Assembly: GCA_027012135.1 (NCBI GenBank)
Contig: JALUZF010000027.1
Coordinates: 1-42,358 of the forward strand
Direction: 5' to 3'
DNA from: Gammaproteobacteria bacterium
GTDB taxonomy: Bacteria > Pseudomonadota > Gammaproteobacteria > GRL18
DNA length: 42,358 nt
The notes under the pieces are model-generated. The model was not told where the DNA came from, searched no databases, and saw only the letters and a list, made by a program, of their open reading frames with translations. This document shows positions 16,222 to 26,400 of this stretch, one piece after another. Made by a program: the position numbers and the translations under genes. Position 1 is the first letter of the stretch; every line of letters begins with the position of its first letter.

Positions 16222-17445
16222 ATGACTAGCGATACGCAGACGGAAACCAGACTGTCTGACATGCCCGATAAGAAAGGCCATTTTGGTCAGTATGGCGGTA
16301 TGTTTGTGCCTGAAACCTTAATGGAACCCTTAGAGGAATTAAAACAGGCCTATATTAAATATATGCAGGATCCCGAATTCCTGGAAGAGCTGGATAATGA
16401 CCTGAAAAATTATGTGGGCCGGCCTTCACCGCTGTATTTTGCTGAGCGCATGAGTCGGGAACTGGGTGGAGCAAAAATCTACCTTAAACGTGAAGACTTA
16501 AATCATACCGGTGCACATAAAGTCAATAATACCGTTGGTCAGATGCTGCTGGCCAGGCGCATGGGTAAAACCCGAATTATTGCTGAAACCGGTGCCGGGC
16601 AGCATGGTGTGGCGACAGCCACTGTGGCTGCACGTTTAGGACTGGAGTGCGTTGTTTACATGGGGGCTGAGGATATTCAGCGCCAGGCGCTTAATGTGTA
16701 TCGTATGAAACTGCTGGGAGCCCGGGTAGTTTCTGTTGAATCCGGTTCCAGAACCCTGAAAGATGCACTTAATGAAGCCATGCGTGACTGGGTTACCAAT
16801 ATCGATAAAACTTTTTATATTATCGGCACGGCAGCCGGGCCTCATCCTTATCCCGCCCTGGTACGGGATTTTCAGGCCATTATCGGTCGTGAGACCAGGC
16901 AGCAGATCATGGAGCATGAAGGCCGTTTTCCCGATGCACTGGTAGCCTGTATTGGCGGCGGTTCCAATGCTATCGGCCTGTTTTATCCTTTTGTGGATGA
17001 TCAGGAAGTTTCCATGTACGGTGTAGAAGCAGCCGGCCATGGTCTGGAAACCGGTGAACACGCAGCCCCTTTATGTGCCGGTAAACCCGGTGTGCTGCAT
17101 GGTAACCGTACCTATCTGATGGAAGATAAACACGGTCAGATCATTCCAACCCATTCGGTTTCCGCCGGCCTGGATTACCCCGGTGTCGGTCCTGAACATT
17201 CCTGGCTAAAAGATATAGGTCGGGCTAATTATGTGGCCGTAACTGATGAAGAAGCACTTGATGCTTTTCATGAATTAACGAAGGTGGAAGGTATTATGCC
17301 GGCTCTGGAATCCAGTCATGCCATTGCCTATGTTAAAAAACTGGCACCGACTATGGATAAGGACCAAATTATTGTGGTTAATTTATCGGGCCGTGGCGAT
17401 AAAGATATCCATACCGTGGCCACTATTGACGGTATTGAATTCTAA
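16222..17445 (+). CDS. trpB: Tryptophan synthase beta chain
   Basis: A 407-residue PLP enzyme that condenses indole with serine. It has the N-terminal [12 protein letters not shown], the PLP lysine K100 in [24 protein letters not shown] with the catalytic glutamate region, the phosphate-binding GGGSNAIG, and the C-terminal LSGRGDKD. Length matches the TrpB1 class that pairs with TrpA. It follows trpF by 49 nt. Unlike the usual tight or overlapping trpBA junction, 81 nt of repetitive sequence separates it from trpA. Confidence 0.98.
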   Translation: MTSDTQTETRLSDMPDKKGHFGQYGGMFVPETLMEPLEELKQAYIKYMQDPEFLEELDNDLKNYVGRPSPLYFAERMSRELGGAKIYLKREDLNHTGAHKVNNTVGQMLLARRMGKTRIIAETGAGQHGVATATVAARLGLECVVYMGAEDIQRQALNVYRMKLLGARVVSVESGSRTLKDALNEAMRDWVTNIDKTFYIIGTAAGPHPYPALVRDFQAIIGRETRQQIMEHEGRFPDALVACIGGGSNAIGLFYPFVDDQEVSMYGVEAAGHGLETGEHAAPLCAGKPGVLHGNRTYLMEDKHGQIIPTHSVSAGLDYPGVGPEHSWLKDIGRANYVAVTDEEALDAFHELTKVEGIMPALESSHAIAYVKKLAPTMDKDQIIVVNLSGRGDKDIHTVATIDGIEF

Positions 17446-17537
17446 TTAAACCGGTTTAAACTGCTTTAAATTAAAAAGCTTTAAATTAAAAAACAGGCAC
17501 GATTTGTACAACATGAGTCTTATAACATGAGTCGTAT
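17446..17537 (+). repeat. Repetitive trpB-trpA spacer: palindrome, 15-bp tandem pair and duplicated start site
   Basis: Immediately after the trpB stop lies a perfect 14-bp palindrome TTAAACCGGTTTAA (17446-17459). A tandem pair of GCTTTAAATTAAAAA (17463-17477, 17478-17492) follows, and then a near-perfect 14-bp tandem pair AACATGAGTC(T/G)TAT (17510-17523, 17524-17537) that duplicates the trpA start region. The first ATG opens a five-codon frame whose TGA overlaps the trpA ATG. Confidence 0.6.
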
Positions 17538-18339
17538 AAAAAGCTGTTTTGAACAGCTAAAAAAACAAAATAAAAAAGCCCTGATCCCTTATGTGGCGGC
17601 GGGCGACCCTAATCCTGATATTACTGTGGATTTAATGCATGCCATGGTGCACAGCGGGGCTGATATAATTGAACTGGGTGTGCCTTTTTCTGATCCTATG
17701 GCTGATGGTCCGGTGATCCAGAAGGCCAGTGAGCGCGCTCTGGTTTACGGCACTTCCCTGACCGATGTGCTGGCTATGATTAAAACTTTCAGGGAAAAAA
17801 ATAATACCACTCCAGTAGTATTAATGGGCTACCTCAATCCTGTTGAAATTATGGGTTATGAACGCTTTGCTAAAGCGGCCCAGGATGCTGGTGTTGATGG
17901 CGTTCTGACCGTGGATATTCCACCGGAAGAAGCTGAAGACTATGTCCCTGCTTTAAAAACACATGATCTGGACCCGATTTTCCTGCTTTCACCCACGACC
18001 ACCCGTGAACGGATGCAGCATATCTGTCAGTATGCCAGCGGTTTTATCTATTATGTTTCCGTAAAAGGGGTAACAGGTACTTCTGCTCTGGATACGGATG
18101 AAGTTGCGGCTCGTTTGAAAATTATTAATGAAGTCACTGACCTGCCGGTGGGGGTCGGGTTTGGAATTAAAAATGCGGAAACGGCTGCGGCCATTGGCAG
18201 GGTTTCCGAAGCGGTAGTAGTGGGCAGTGCCCTGGTCAACCTGGTTGAACAGAATGCTCATAATGCTGACGGCAATGAAAAAATTATAAAAGATATCTCT
18301 CAGGTTTTATCATCCATGCGTACTGCGCTGGATGCCTGA
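17527..18339 (+). CDS. trpA: Tryptophan synthase alpha chain
   Basis: A 270-residue TIM-barrel subunit that cleaves indole-3-glycerol phosphate and passes indole to TrpB. It shows [12 protein letters not shown], the catalytic glutamate in [20 protein letters not shown] together with the catalytic Asp of [42 protein letters not shown] and [12 protein letters not shown]. The start ATG at 17527 is the second copy of a 14-bp tandem duplication. The upstream copy is out of frame and makes a five-codon minigene ending on the trpA start, so translation could be coupled. Confidence 0.97.
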   Translation: MSRIKSCFEQLKKQNKKALIPYVAAGDPNPDITVDLMHAMVHSGADIIELGVPFSDPMADGPVIQKASERALVYGTSLTDVLAMIKTFREKNNTTPVVLMGYLNPVEIMGYERFAKAAQDAGVDGVLTVDIPPEEAEDYVPALKTHDLDPIFLLSPTTTRERMQHICQYASGFIYYVSVKGVTGTSALDTDEVAARLKIINEVTDLPVGVGFGIKNAETAAAIGRVSEAVVVGSALVNLVEQNAHNADGNEKIIKDISQVLSSMRTALDA

Positions 18340-18404
18340 TTATACACATAATGTAACTGAACAGATTTATTCTGGCTTAAGGTTACTTTGATTTGGAATA
18401 GACT

Positions 18405-19259
18405 ATGAATTGGTTTACACGCTTATTACCGTCCATTAGTACGGACGGCGCATCGAAAAAAGGTGTACCGGAAGGTTTATGGGATAAATGTCCGGCCTGC
18501 AGTGCAGTATTGTATCGGGTCGAACTGGAACGCAATCAGGAAGTTTGTCCTAAATGTAATTATCACATGCGTATTGGTGCCCGTAAACGTTTAATGAACC
18601 TGTTTGATGAGGGTTCAACCACTGAATTATTTGAAAACCTTGAACCGGTGGATGAATTAAAATTTAAGGACTCTAAAAAATACAAGGACAGGATCACGGC
18701 TTCCCAGAAGGCTACCGGAGAAAAAGATTCCCTGATTGCTATGGAAGGTAAAATCAATGATTTTCCACTGGTTGTCGCTGCCTTTGAGTTTAAATTTATG
18801 GGTGGTTCCATGGGTTCTGTGGTCGGGGAAAAATTTGTCCGCTGCGTTAATCACTGTCTTGACAATGAGCTGCCTTTTGTCTGCTTTTCTGCCAGCGGTG
18901 GGGCACGAATGCAGGAAGCCCTGTTTTCCCTGATGCAGATGGCTAAAACCAGTGCAGCACTGGGTAAACTGCGTCGCCGGGGTCTGCCTTTTATCTCGGT
19001 GATGACTGATCCGACCATGGGTGGAGTATCAGCCAGTTTTGCCATGCTGGGCGACATTAATATGGCCGAGCCTAAAGCGTTGATTGGTTTTGCCGGTCCC
19101 AGGGTCATCGAACAGACTGTTAGAGAAAAACTTCCGGAAGGTTTTCAGCGCAGTGAATTTCTGCTTGAGCATGGTGCTGTAGACATGATTGTCAGCCGCC
19201 ATGATATGGGTAAAACTCTGGTTAATGTTCTGTCCATGTTAATGAACAGGGGGGGCTGA
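18405..19259 (+). CDS. accD: Acetyl-CoA carboxylase carboxyltransferase beta subunit
   Basis: A 284-residue subunit of the carboxyltransferase that forms malonyl-CoA in fatty acid synthesis. The N-terminal zinc finger is complete (C29, C32, C48, C51 in CPAC...CPKC). The crotonase-like domain follows with [41 protein letters not shown] and [15 protein letters not shown], and ends with [32 protein letters not shown]. The gene ends in a seven-G run just before TGA, and the folC reading frame opens across that stop. Confidence 0.98.
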   Translation: MNWFTRLLPSISTDGASKKGVPEGLWDKCPACSAVLYRVELERNQEVCPKCNYHMRIGARKRLMNLFDEGSTTELFENLEPVDELKFKDSKKYKDRITASQKATGEKDSLIAMEGKINDFPLVVAAFEFKFMGGSMGSVVGEKFVRCVNHCLDNELPFVCFSASGGARMQEALFSLMQMAKTSAALGKLRRRGLPFISVMTDPTMGGVSASFAMLGDINMAEPKALIGFAGPRVIEQTVREKLPEGFQRSEFLLEHGAVDMIVSRHDMGKTLVNVLSMLMNRGG

Positions 19260-19261
19260 TC

Positions 19262-20605
19262 CTGCCCTCTGATCCTGCCAGTTTTACCCAACTGCAGCAA
19301 TGGCTGGACTGGCAGGAAAACCTGCACCCGTCAGAAATTGAGCTGGGGCTGAAACGCCTTAAACAGGTGCTTTATCGCCTGTATCCGCAATTCAGTCAGC
19401 CCGAACAGCAGACTGTGAATATGCCTTATACGGTGATCACTATTGCCGGAACCAATGGAAAAGGCTCTACAGTGGCGTTGCTGGAGTCGATACTGACCCA
19501 GGCCGGTTATAAGGTCGGCACTTATACTTCCCCTCATCTTCAGCAATACAACGAGCGGATCCGCATTAACCAGGTTCCAGTTACCGATCAACTTATTTGC
19601 GATGCTTTCAGCCGAATTAATCACAGCCGTGATGCTGTTTCCCTGACCTATTTTGAATTTGGTACCCTGGCGGCTATTGAGATCTTTTTCCGGCAGCAAT
19701 GCAATATTGTTATTCTGGAAGTGGGACTGGGTGGCCGACTGGATGCGGTTAATGCCATAGAACCGGATATTGCCTTTGTTTCTACTGTGGATTTTGATCA
19801 CCAGGACTGGCTGGGTGATGACCTGGACAGTATTGCCCTGGAGAAAGCCGGTATTTATCGAAATAACAAGCCGGCCATTTATGGTGATGAGCCGTTAATT
19901 AATAGTATTGCTGAAAAAGTAACGGAGGAAGCGCTGGAATTTTACCAGTTCGCTAAGGATTATAACTATCGGCTCAGAGAGCTGCAATGGGACTGGCTGC
20001 CAGCTGACAGCAGTTGTTTTGAACCATACTATAACCTGCCTTTACCTGCTCTGGGCGGTCAGATACAGCTGAAAAATGCCGCCAATGTGCTGTTTATTCT
20101 GCAGTTAATCCGTTCACAATGGCCAGTGACCCAGGCTGAAATCAAGCAGGGGTTATTAACCGCGACGCTTGCCGGGCGTTTTCAGATCCTTAAAACTGAA
20201 CCGCTGGTTATTGCGGATGTCGCACATAATGTGCAGGCTACCAGGGTTTTAATAAAGACTCTGCAGGAACTGTCAGTACCCGGTAAATGGCATATTATTG
20301 TGGGCATGCTTAAAGACAAGGATATTGCCAGCGTATTGCCTGAGTTTAAAACGCTGGCTGAGAGCTGGAGCATTATTGAACTGGATACGCCGCGAGCCAT
20401 GCCTGCTGAAGCCATTAGAACAATTGTTAAGGAACAACTGGGGCAGGGTTCTGAAATACATTGTTTTGCAGACTTTAAGCAGGCATATCAGCACTATAAT
20501 GAGTATAATAATAAGCTGCAAACCAGCGGGGGTTATCAAAACAATCTGCTTGTTTTTGGTTCTTTTTTTACAGTGTCTGAGGCTTTACGGTTTTTTGGTG
20601 AATAA
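19262..20605 (+). CDS. folC: Dihydrofolate/folylpolyglutamate synthase (non-canonical start)
   Basis: The enzyme adds glutamate to dihydropteroate and folates. It has the P-loop TIAGTNGKGSTVALLESIL, TYTSPHLQQYNERIRIN, the SLTYFEFGTLAA segment, EVGLGGRLDAVN, FDHQDWLG, GRFQIL, DVAHN and the terminal FGSFFTVSEAL. The first in-frame GTG is at 19367, but the codons before it encode the conserved N-terminal stretch (LQQWLDWQENLHPSEIELGLKRL, matching WLSYLENLH...IDLGLERV of E. coli FolC). Between the in-frame stop at 19223 and 19367 there is no ATG, GTG or TTG. The best placed candidate is CTG 19262, 6 nt after AGGGGGG and 3 nt after the accD stop; CTG 19256 overlaps that stop. Start uncertain. Confidence 0.9.
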   Translation: MPSDPASFTQLQQWLDWQENLHPSEIELGLKRLKQVLYRLYPQFSQPEQQTVNMPYTVITIAGTNGKGSTVALLESILTQAGYKVGTYTSPHLQQYNERIRINQVPVTDQLICDAFSRINHSRDAVSLTYFEFGTLAAIEIFFRQQCNIVILEVGLGGRLDAVNAIEPDIAFVSTVDFDHQDWLGDDLDSIALEKAGIYRNNKPAIYGDEPLINSIAEKVTEEALEFYQFAKDYNYRLRELQWDWLPADSSCFEPYYNLPLPALGGQIQLKNAANVLFILQLIRSQWPVTQAEIKQGLLTATLAGRFQILKTEPLVIADVAHNVQATRVLIKTLQELSVPGKWHIIVGMLKDKDIASVLPEFKTLAESWSIIELDTPRAMPAEAIRTIVKEQLGQGSEIHCFADFKQAYQHYNEYNNKLQTSGGYQNNLLVFGSFFTVSEALRFFGE

Positions 20606-20662
20606 TATGATTAACGATGGCTATGTTTTAAGAACAGTTTCAAAAGCGGATTTATAAGCGCT

Positions 20663-21298
20663 ATGATTAAAGAACAGACGGATGTTAATATAAAGCAACG
20701 CCTGATTGGTGCTATTGTTCTGGTCTCACTGGGCGTTATTATTATTCCTTTATTGCTCAATAGCGGCAGTGATTCTCAACAGGAAATTTACGGCAGCAAT
20801 ATCCCGCCGCTGCCGGCTGAACTCAATAAAAAACTGCCTGAAATTGCTCCCATTAAAAATGTACCGCTGCCAGAGGCCGTTGAATCCATACCGGTGGAAC
20901 GAGTTCCGACTGTTAAAAAACCGATTAAACAGGTGACCCAGGAAAACCTTAAAGCGGTTACCCGTAAAATTACTATCAGCAAGACAGCAAAACCGGCTAA
21001 AGTGGTACCTGCGGAAAAATTCAAACCAGCCGGTAAACCCAAAACAAAAAAAATAAGTCAAGCCTATACCTTACAGATAGCCAGTTTCAGTAATAGCAAT
21101 AATGCCTTTACTTTGCGTGACAAATTAAGAAAAAAAGGCTTTAAAGCCTATATTGAGTCGGTTAAAACATCAAAGGGTAAAATCTACCGCCTGCGGGTCG
21201 GTCCTTATCTGAAATATGAGCAGTTATTATCCATCCAGAAAAAAATAGAAAAACAGTTCCAGCTAAAGAAAACCATTATTGTTAACTATAAAACCTGA
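20663..21298 (+). CDS. dedD: SPOR-domain cell-division protein (DedD-like)
   Basis: A 211-residue protein with a short cytoplasmic head, one membrane helix at about 14-33 (GAIVLVSLGVIIIPLLL), a proline/lysine-rich periplasmic linker (residues about 50-130), and a C-terminal SPOR domain from about 132 (AYTLQIASFSNSNNAFTLRDKLRKKGFKAYIE ... YRLRVGPYLKYEQLLSIQKKI). SPOR domains bind denuded peptidoglycan at the division septum. The position between folC and cvpA is where dedD is found in many Gammaproteobacteria. Other FtsN-like SPOR proteins are possible but context favours DedD. Confidence 0.9.
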   Translation: MIKEQTDVNIKQRLIGAIVLVSLGVIIIPLLLNSGSDSQQEIYGSNIPPLPAELNKKLPEIAPIKNVPLPEAVESIPVERVPTVKKPIKQVTQENLKAVTRKITISKTAKPAKVVPAEKFKPAGKPKTKKISQAYTLQIASFSNSNNAFTLRDKLRKKGFKAYIESVKTSKGKIYRLRVGPYLKYEQLLSIQKKIEKQFQLKKTIIVNYKT

Positions 21299-21341
21299 GT
21301 ATGGTAATATAGCCTGCTTATAAAATGATTGAGAATAATAA

Positions 21342-21839
21342 GTGTCACTCATCTGGCCTGATTATATTATTATTGTCTTAATTGCCATCTCTACGGTAAT
21401 TAGCATCGTGCGGGGGTTTGTGCGCGAGTCCATGGCACTGGCCGGCTGGGTGCTGGCTATCTGGGTGAGTCTGATGTACATGCACCCCATGGCTATCTTT
21501 ATCGGTCCTTATCTTAATTTACCACCGTCTATTCTGGCTATGGTGGCCTTTGCTATACTATTTATTATCACCCTGATACTGTCTGCTCTGGTAGGCAATA
21601 TGATTGGTTCGCTGGTGGACAAAACGGGTCTGTCCGGTACCGATCGGGCCATTGGCATGTTATTCGGCATAGCCCGGGGCATCCTTATTGTCGGGGTGCT
21701 GGTACTTCTGGCCGGCTTTACGCTGGTACCCCAGGATCTCTGGTGGAAAGAATCGATTTTAATTTCTCATTTTCAACAACTCGCAGAGATGATGAAGGCT
21801 TACCTGCCGCCGGATCTCGCTGCAAAAATTCATTACTAA
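21342..21839 (+). CDS. cvpA: CvpA-family membrane protein
   Basis: A 165-residue integral membrane protein with four predicted helices: PDYIIIVLIAISTVISIVRGFVRES at the N-terminus, LAGWVLAIWVSLMY, ILAMVAFAILFIITLILSALVGNMIG, and GIARGILIVGVLVLLAG. The FVRE and GxxDRxxG (LSGTDRAIGMLFGIARG) segments are diagnostic of CvpA. The family was named for colicin V production and is linked to envelope function; the precise activity is unsettled. The start is GTG at 21342. It precedes purF by 15 nt, the classical cvpA-purF pair. Confidence 0.93.
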   Translation: MSLIWPDYIIIVLIAISTVISIVRGFVRESMALAGWVLAIWVSLMYMHPMAIFIGPYLNLPPSILAMVAFAILFIITLILSALVGNMIGSLVDKTGLSGTDRAIGMLFGIARGILIVGVLVLLAGFTLVPQDLWWKESILISHFQQLAEMMKAYLPPDLAAKIHY

Positions 21840-21854
21840 CTGGGTATAAACATT

Positions 21855-23363
21855 ATGTGTGGCATTATTGGTATTGTTGCAAAGTCCAATGTGAATCAGG
21901 ATCTTTATGATGGTTTGACCGTATTACAGCATCGCGGTCAGGATGCTGCGGGTATTGTTACCTACGATCATAATCGTCTGCATTTGCGTAAGGATAACGG
22001 ACTGGTTAAAGATGTGTTCAGTTCCATTGATATGCTTCGCTTGCAGGGTAAAATGGGAATAGGGCATGTGCGTTACCCGACGGCGGGCAGCTCATCATCC
22101 GCAGAAGCCCAGCCTCTGTATGTTAATTCACCTTATGGTATTGCTCTGGCCCATAACGGCAATTTAACCAATGCCGAAACACTCAAGGAAGAAATTTATA
22201 ATGAAGATTTAAGACACCTCAATACTGACTCGGATTCTGAAGTCCTGCTGAATATTTTTGCCCATGAAATTCAGACGCTGCACAAATTAAGAATTAATGA
22301 AGAAGATGTCTTTAATGCCATCAACCGGGTACATAAACGCTGTAAGGGCGCATATGCCAGTGTGGCCATGATCAGTGGCTATGGCATTGTCGGTTTCCGG
22401 GACCCCAATGGTATTCGTCCCATAGTTTATGGTAAGCGCGAAAGTAGTGAGGGCGTAGAATACTGTATTGCTTCAGAAAGTGTGGCTCTGGATGTACTGG
22501 GTTTTGAACTTATTGATGACATTAAACCCGGTGAGGCGGTGGTTATTACCGCTAAAGGTGAAGTATTTAAACACCAGTGTTCCGATCATCCCAGGTACTC
22601 TCCCTGTATTTTTGAACACGTTTATTTTGCCCGTCCTGATTCTATTATGGATAATATATCCGTTTACAAGGCTCGCCTGCGTATGGGTGAGAGACTGGCC
22701 AAAAAGATTAAGAAAAAATACCCTGATCATGATATTGATGTGGTGATCCCCATCCCTGATACCAGTCGTTCTTCGGCACTGGAACTGGCTAATACCCTGG
22801 GTGTGCGCTACCGGGAAGGTTTTATGAAAAACCGTTATATCGGCCGGACCTTTATTATGCCCGGCCAGACACAACGAAAAAGATCAGTCAAACAAAAACT
22901 CAATGCCATGGAACTGGAGTTTAAGAATCGTAATGTTCTGCTGGTGGATGACTCAATTGTTCGGGGTACTACCTCCAGCCAGATTGTAAAAATGGCCAGG
23001 GATGCAGGTGCCAGAAAAGTGTACTTTGCATCGGCTTCTCCGGCGGTTAAATACCCTAATGTTTATGGCATTGATATGCCTTCGGTTGAGGAATTTGTGG
23101 CTCATGGACGTACAACTGAAGAAATTGCCAGAGAAATCGGTGTTGACTGGCTGATTTACCAGGATCTTAATGATTTAATCCTCTCCTGTCATAAAGGTAA
23201 TAATGAAATAACAGAATTTGACTGTTCTGTTTTTGACGGTAAGTATGTTACCGGTGACATTGATGCAGATTACCTGGCAGCAGTAGATAAACGGCGTAAT
23301 GATAATGCCAAACAGCAGAAAAATGCCCGGAAAAATGAGATTCTGGGGATCCATAACAGTTAA
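21855..23363 (+). CDS. purF: Amidophosphoribosyltransferase
   Basis: A 502-residue glutamine-dependent enzyme committing PRPP to purine synthesis. The mature N-terminal cysteine nucleophile is in MCGIIGIV. The Ntn-hydrolase glutaminase half contains [22 protein letters not shown] and HNGNLTN, and the phosphoribosyltransferase half contains [16 protein letters not shown] and the PRPP loop [14 protein letters not shown]. There is no N-terminal propeptide and no obvious iron-sulfur cysteine set, so it is the E. coli type. Last biosynthetic gene of the long plus-strand block. Confidence 0.98.
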   Translation: MCGIIGIVAKSNVNQDLYDGLTVLQHRGQDAAGIVTYDHNRLHLRKDNGLVKDVFSSIDMLRLQGKMGIGHVRYPTAGSSSSAEAQPLYVNSPYGIALAHNGNLTNAETLKEEIYNEDLRHLNTDSDSEVLLNIFAHEIQTLHKLRINEEDVFNAINRVHKRCKGAYASVAMISGYGIVGFRDPNGIRPIVYGKRESSEGVEYCIASESVALDVLGFELIDDIKPGEAVVITAKGEVFKHQCSDHPRYSPCIFEHVYFARPDSIMDNISVYKARLRMGERLAKKIKKKYPDHDIDVVIPIPDTSRSSALELANTLGVRYREGFMKNRYIGRTFIMPGQTQRKRSVKQKLNAMELEFKNRNVLLVDDSIVRGTTSSQIVKMARDAGARKVYFASASPAVKYPNVYGIDMPSVEEFVAHGRTTEEIAREIGVDWLIYQDLNDLILSCHKGNNEITEFDCSVFDGKYVTGDIDADYLAAVDKRRNDNAKQQKNARKNEILGIHNS

Positions 23364-23460
23364 TCAACTGTTATCACTGAAAATTGCTTGAAGAAATTAG
23401 CGTTTCGACTATTCTTAGATCATACCTGATATTCTTATTGAGAAAATAACGAGATAACTC

Positions 23461-26400
23461 TTGGAAAGAAGAAACCATCATCGAACGCCACTTAGAGTCG
23501 ATGCTACAGTCTATAATAAGGAGGGGCATTCATGGCCTTTTGTTATAGAAAATGTAGGTTTTGATGGTTTGCTGCTTAAATGGCCGGAACAACAGCCGCT
23601 TCCTGATAAACTTCGTATTGGTGAACGCCTGAATGTCTCGTTCAGTATAGCTCATGAAACGGCTCCTGAAAATTTTCAACTGGAAGTAAAGATCAACCGT
23701 ATTCAGGATGATTCCATAGCCGTTGAAATTATTAATCCTGCCATTAATGCCCTGATAAATCTCAGCAGGGAACAGTTAAAGCAGGGGCTGGACAGTAAGC
23801 ATACTTCACTGGATAATAATTCCAGACAAATTGTAGAGCATATTCAGCAGGTCTTTCTTAACCATCTTTCCAAAAATACCGATATTTTCTTCCCTGTTGC
23901 CAGGGATTTTCTGTTTGAACGGGCCGAAACATCCCGGACTAACAGTACTCAGCTGCTTTTCTTTGATGCTATTGCCATTATTGATAAAGTTAAATCCACG
24001 CTTAAAATTGATTTTATTAATGCCATGGAAGAGCATTTTAAACTCTGTTGTACAGAAAAAGACAGACCATCTGAACAAAGTTATGGAGATCTGGATTTAA
24101 TCACACAGGATGATTTTGAAAACTGGCTGGCGGTTAATGAGATAATTGTTAATACCCAGCCCCATTTTAAAGAACCCCTATCTCATATTAAAAAACGGCT
24201 GGCCTTTCTTTATGGTATTGATGAAGACAAAATTATAACAAACCCATATTCAGCTGAGATTATTTTTAAAAAATTTGCTGAAGTAGTTCATAAGTATTTT
24301 GAAACTAATGAAATTGCCATTGAATTATACAAGCAATTCGAAAAAGTACTGAACAATCACCTGTTTGAGATCTATAAAGAAATCAATAATATCCTGATGG
24401 ATAACAATATCCTGCCGGTTATTGAAAAACAGAAACTGACTATTGTTAAAGCCCCGTCAGAATCAACTGAACCGGTTCAGCAAGTATCTTATTCTTCTGC
24501 AGCTAGTCTCTATCAGGCGTATTCTGACCAGCCACAGGGAATTCCACCGGCTTATTACCAGGCATCCCGTCCGGTAGAATTACTAAGCCCTGAGCTGGCT
24601 GAACATAAAACGGAAATAACAACCCTTGACAATAATTTAAACCTGGTTCCGACCTATCAGACCCTGAAGGAATTGTTAAGCTTTAAATCAGATAATGAAG
24701 CGGTAGACGGCAGTAGTGAATTTTTTGCTTCAGAAGAATACCAGCAGCAGTTACTGCAGCTGGTGGATGATTTAACAGTGGTTCAGAAACAGCATGAACA
24801 GAGTGCACTTAACAATAAAGATGAACAGTTTGTTGTTGATACTGAACTGGATAAGCATATAGATAAAGAAAAATATGCCCATGAAATGATCAATGAATAT
24901 CTCTATACCAGGGACATCATTACCCGTTTATTTAATTTTATAGCATCAGATGAGCTGTTAACAAAACCAGTAAAAAAATTATTGCTGTTTATGCATATCC
25001 CGCTGTTAAAGGTGGCACTTTTGCATAAGGATGTTTTTGAGTCCTGGTCCAATCCGGCACGAATTGTTATTAACCGCCTGGCTATGACAGATTTTGAGGA
25101 TGAAGAAAATAAATTTTATATTAAGGCGAGAGGTTTTGTTCTTTATATTCTTAAAAACTACCAAAGGAAGTTACAGGTATTTGAAAAAGTACATGAGGTA
25201 CTTAATCAGCTGCTTAAACTTCAGGCCGAATATTATAATAAAAATATTAATAAGCTTATAGATAAGTGGAATGCTCAGCAGATAGTAACCAATGAACTGG
25301 CTATGCGACTTGCAGAAAAACCGATACCGACTCTTATTGCTGATTTAATCAGTTATCAGTGGATACCGATTCTGGTGACAACGTATCTTGAAAAGGGCAG
25401 AGACTCTGTACAGTGGACTCAGTATCTGCAGGTTATTGATATGCTTCTGCTAAGCATCGATGAAAATGTGCATGAAGAATTTATTGATAATGAAACCATT
25501 CTGTATATTTTAAAACAGGGCCTCAAAGAAACTCAGCAATATGATAAAAAGTTACTTGCTAAGATAGTAAATTATCTTACAGGGCGAAAAAGTACTTCAT
25601 CGATAACTTTAAACCAGGAGTTTATTACTAAGTTATTAATCAATGGCTATGCGTTGTCAGATAAAACTGCTATTTTAAAATTAAGCAAACCAGTATCCGA
25701 TGCCCTGACCCAGCATAATAAACACATTGCAAAACGGCTTAAGGTTAATGATTACGTTATATTCATAAAGAAGAATAATAAGGAAAAACTGCAGTTTATA
25801 TGGGGTAGTGATAACCAGAATGTGTTTGTGTTTGTCGGTAAGTCAGGAACTCAGCAGGGAGTATTTACCTTATCTGAAGTTGTTTCCATGCTTAATGATG
25901 GTCGCCTGTCTCCAACTAAAGAATTTGACCTGCCGCTAATGGAACGCAGTCTGTATGCTGTTCTGGGCGATGTACATGATGATATGGCAAAAGAGTTAAG
26001 CCGGGACAAGTTAACTGGTTTAATAAAACGTGTAGAGTTTATTCGTATTTTTGATCAGGCCCTGGAAAAAATAAAGGAAACAGGTGAAGGGCGCAGCCTG
26101 TGTTTTGTTAATATTGACAAGTTTAATTTAATTAATGATGCATTTGGCTTTGAAGCTGGTGATCAATATCTGGCACAGATTGTTGGGCATATACGTCAAT
26201 CAATCGATGATGAAATATTTTTTGCTCGTTATGGTATTGATGAGTTTATTATTCTGCTGCCTGATGATGATGAACATAAAACACAGACGTTTGCAGAACA
26301 TTTGCGTAAAATTATTCAAAATTTCACTTTTAACTGGGAGCAAGACGAAGTTAGTCTGGCAGCCAGTATTGGTGTGGTTATGGTTTCTGAATACAATGAT

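Noticed and set aside
19331-19801. Long minus-strand open frame inside folC (156 codons)
   Set aside because: It is antisense to conserved FolC motifs and has no ribosome site or known domain.
20607-20657. Sixteen-codon frame between folC and dedD as a small gene
   Set aside because: No ribosome site, no conservation that I can judge, and it fits entirely in a short operon gap.
23384-23415. TTGAAG and TATTCT as a promoter for the PilZ-DUF1631-GGDEF-EAL gene
   Set aside because: The -10 matches only four of six bases and AT-rich gaps give such pairs by chance.
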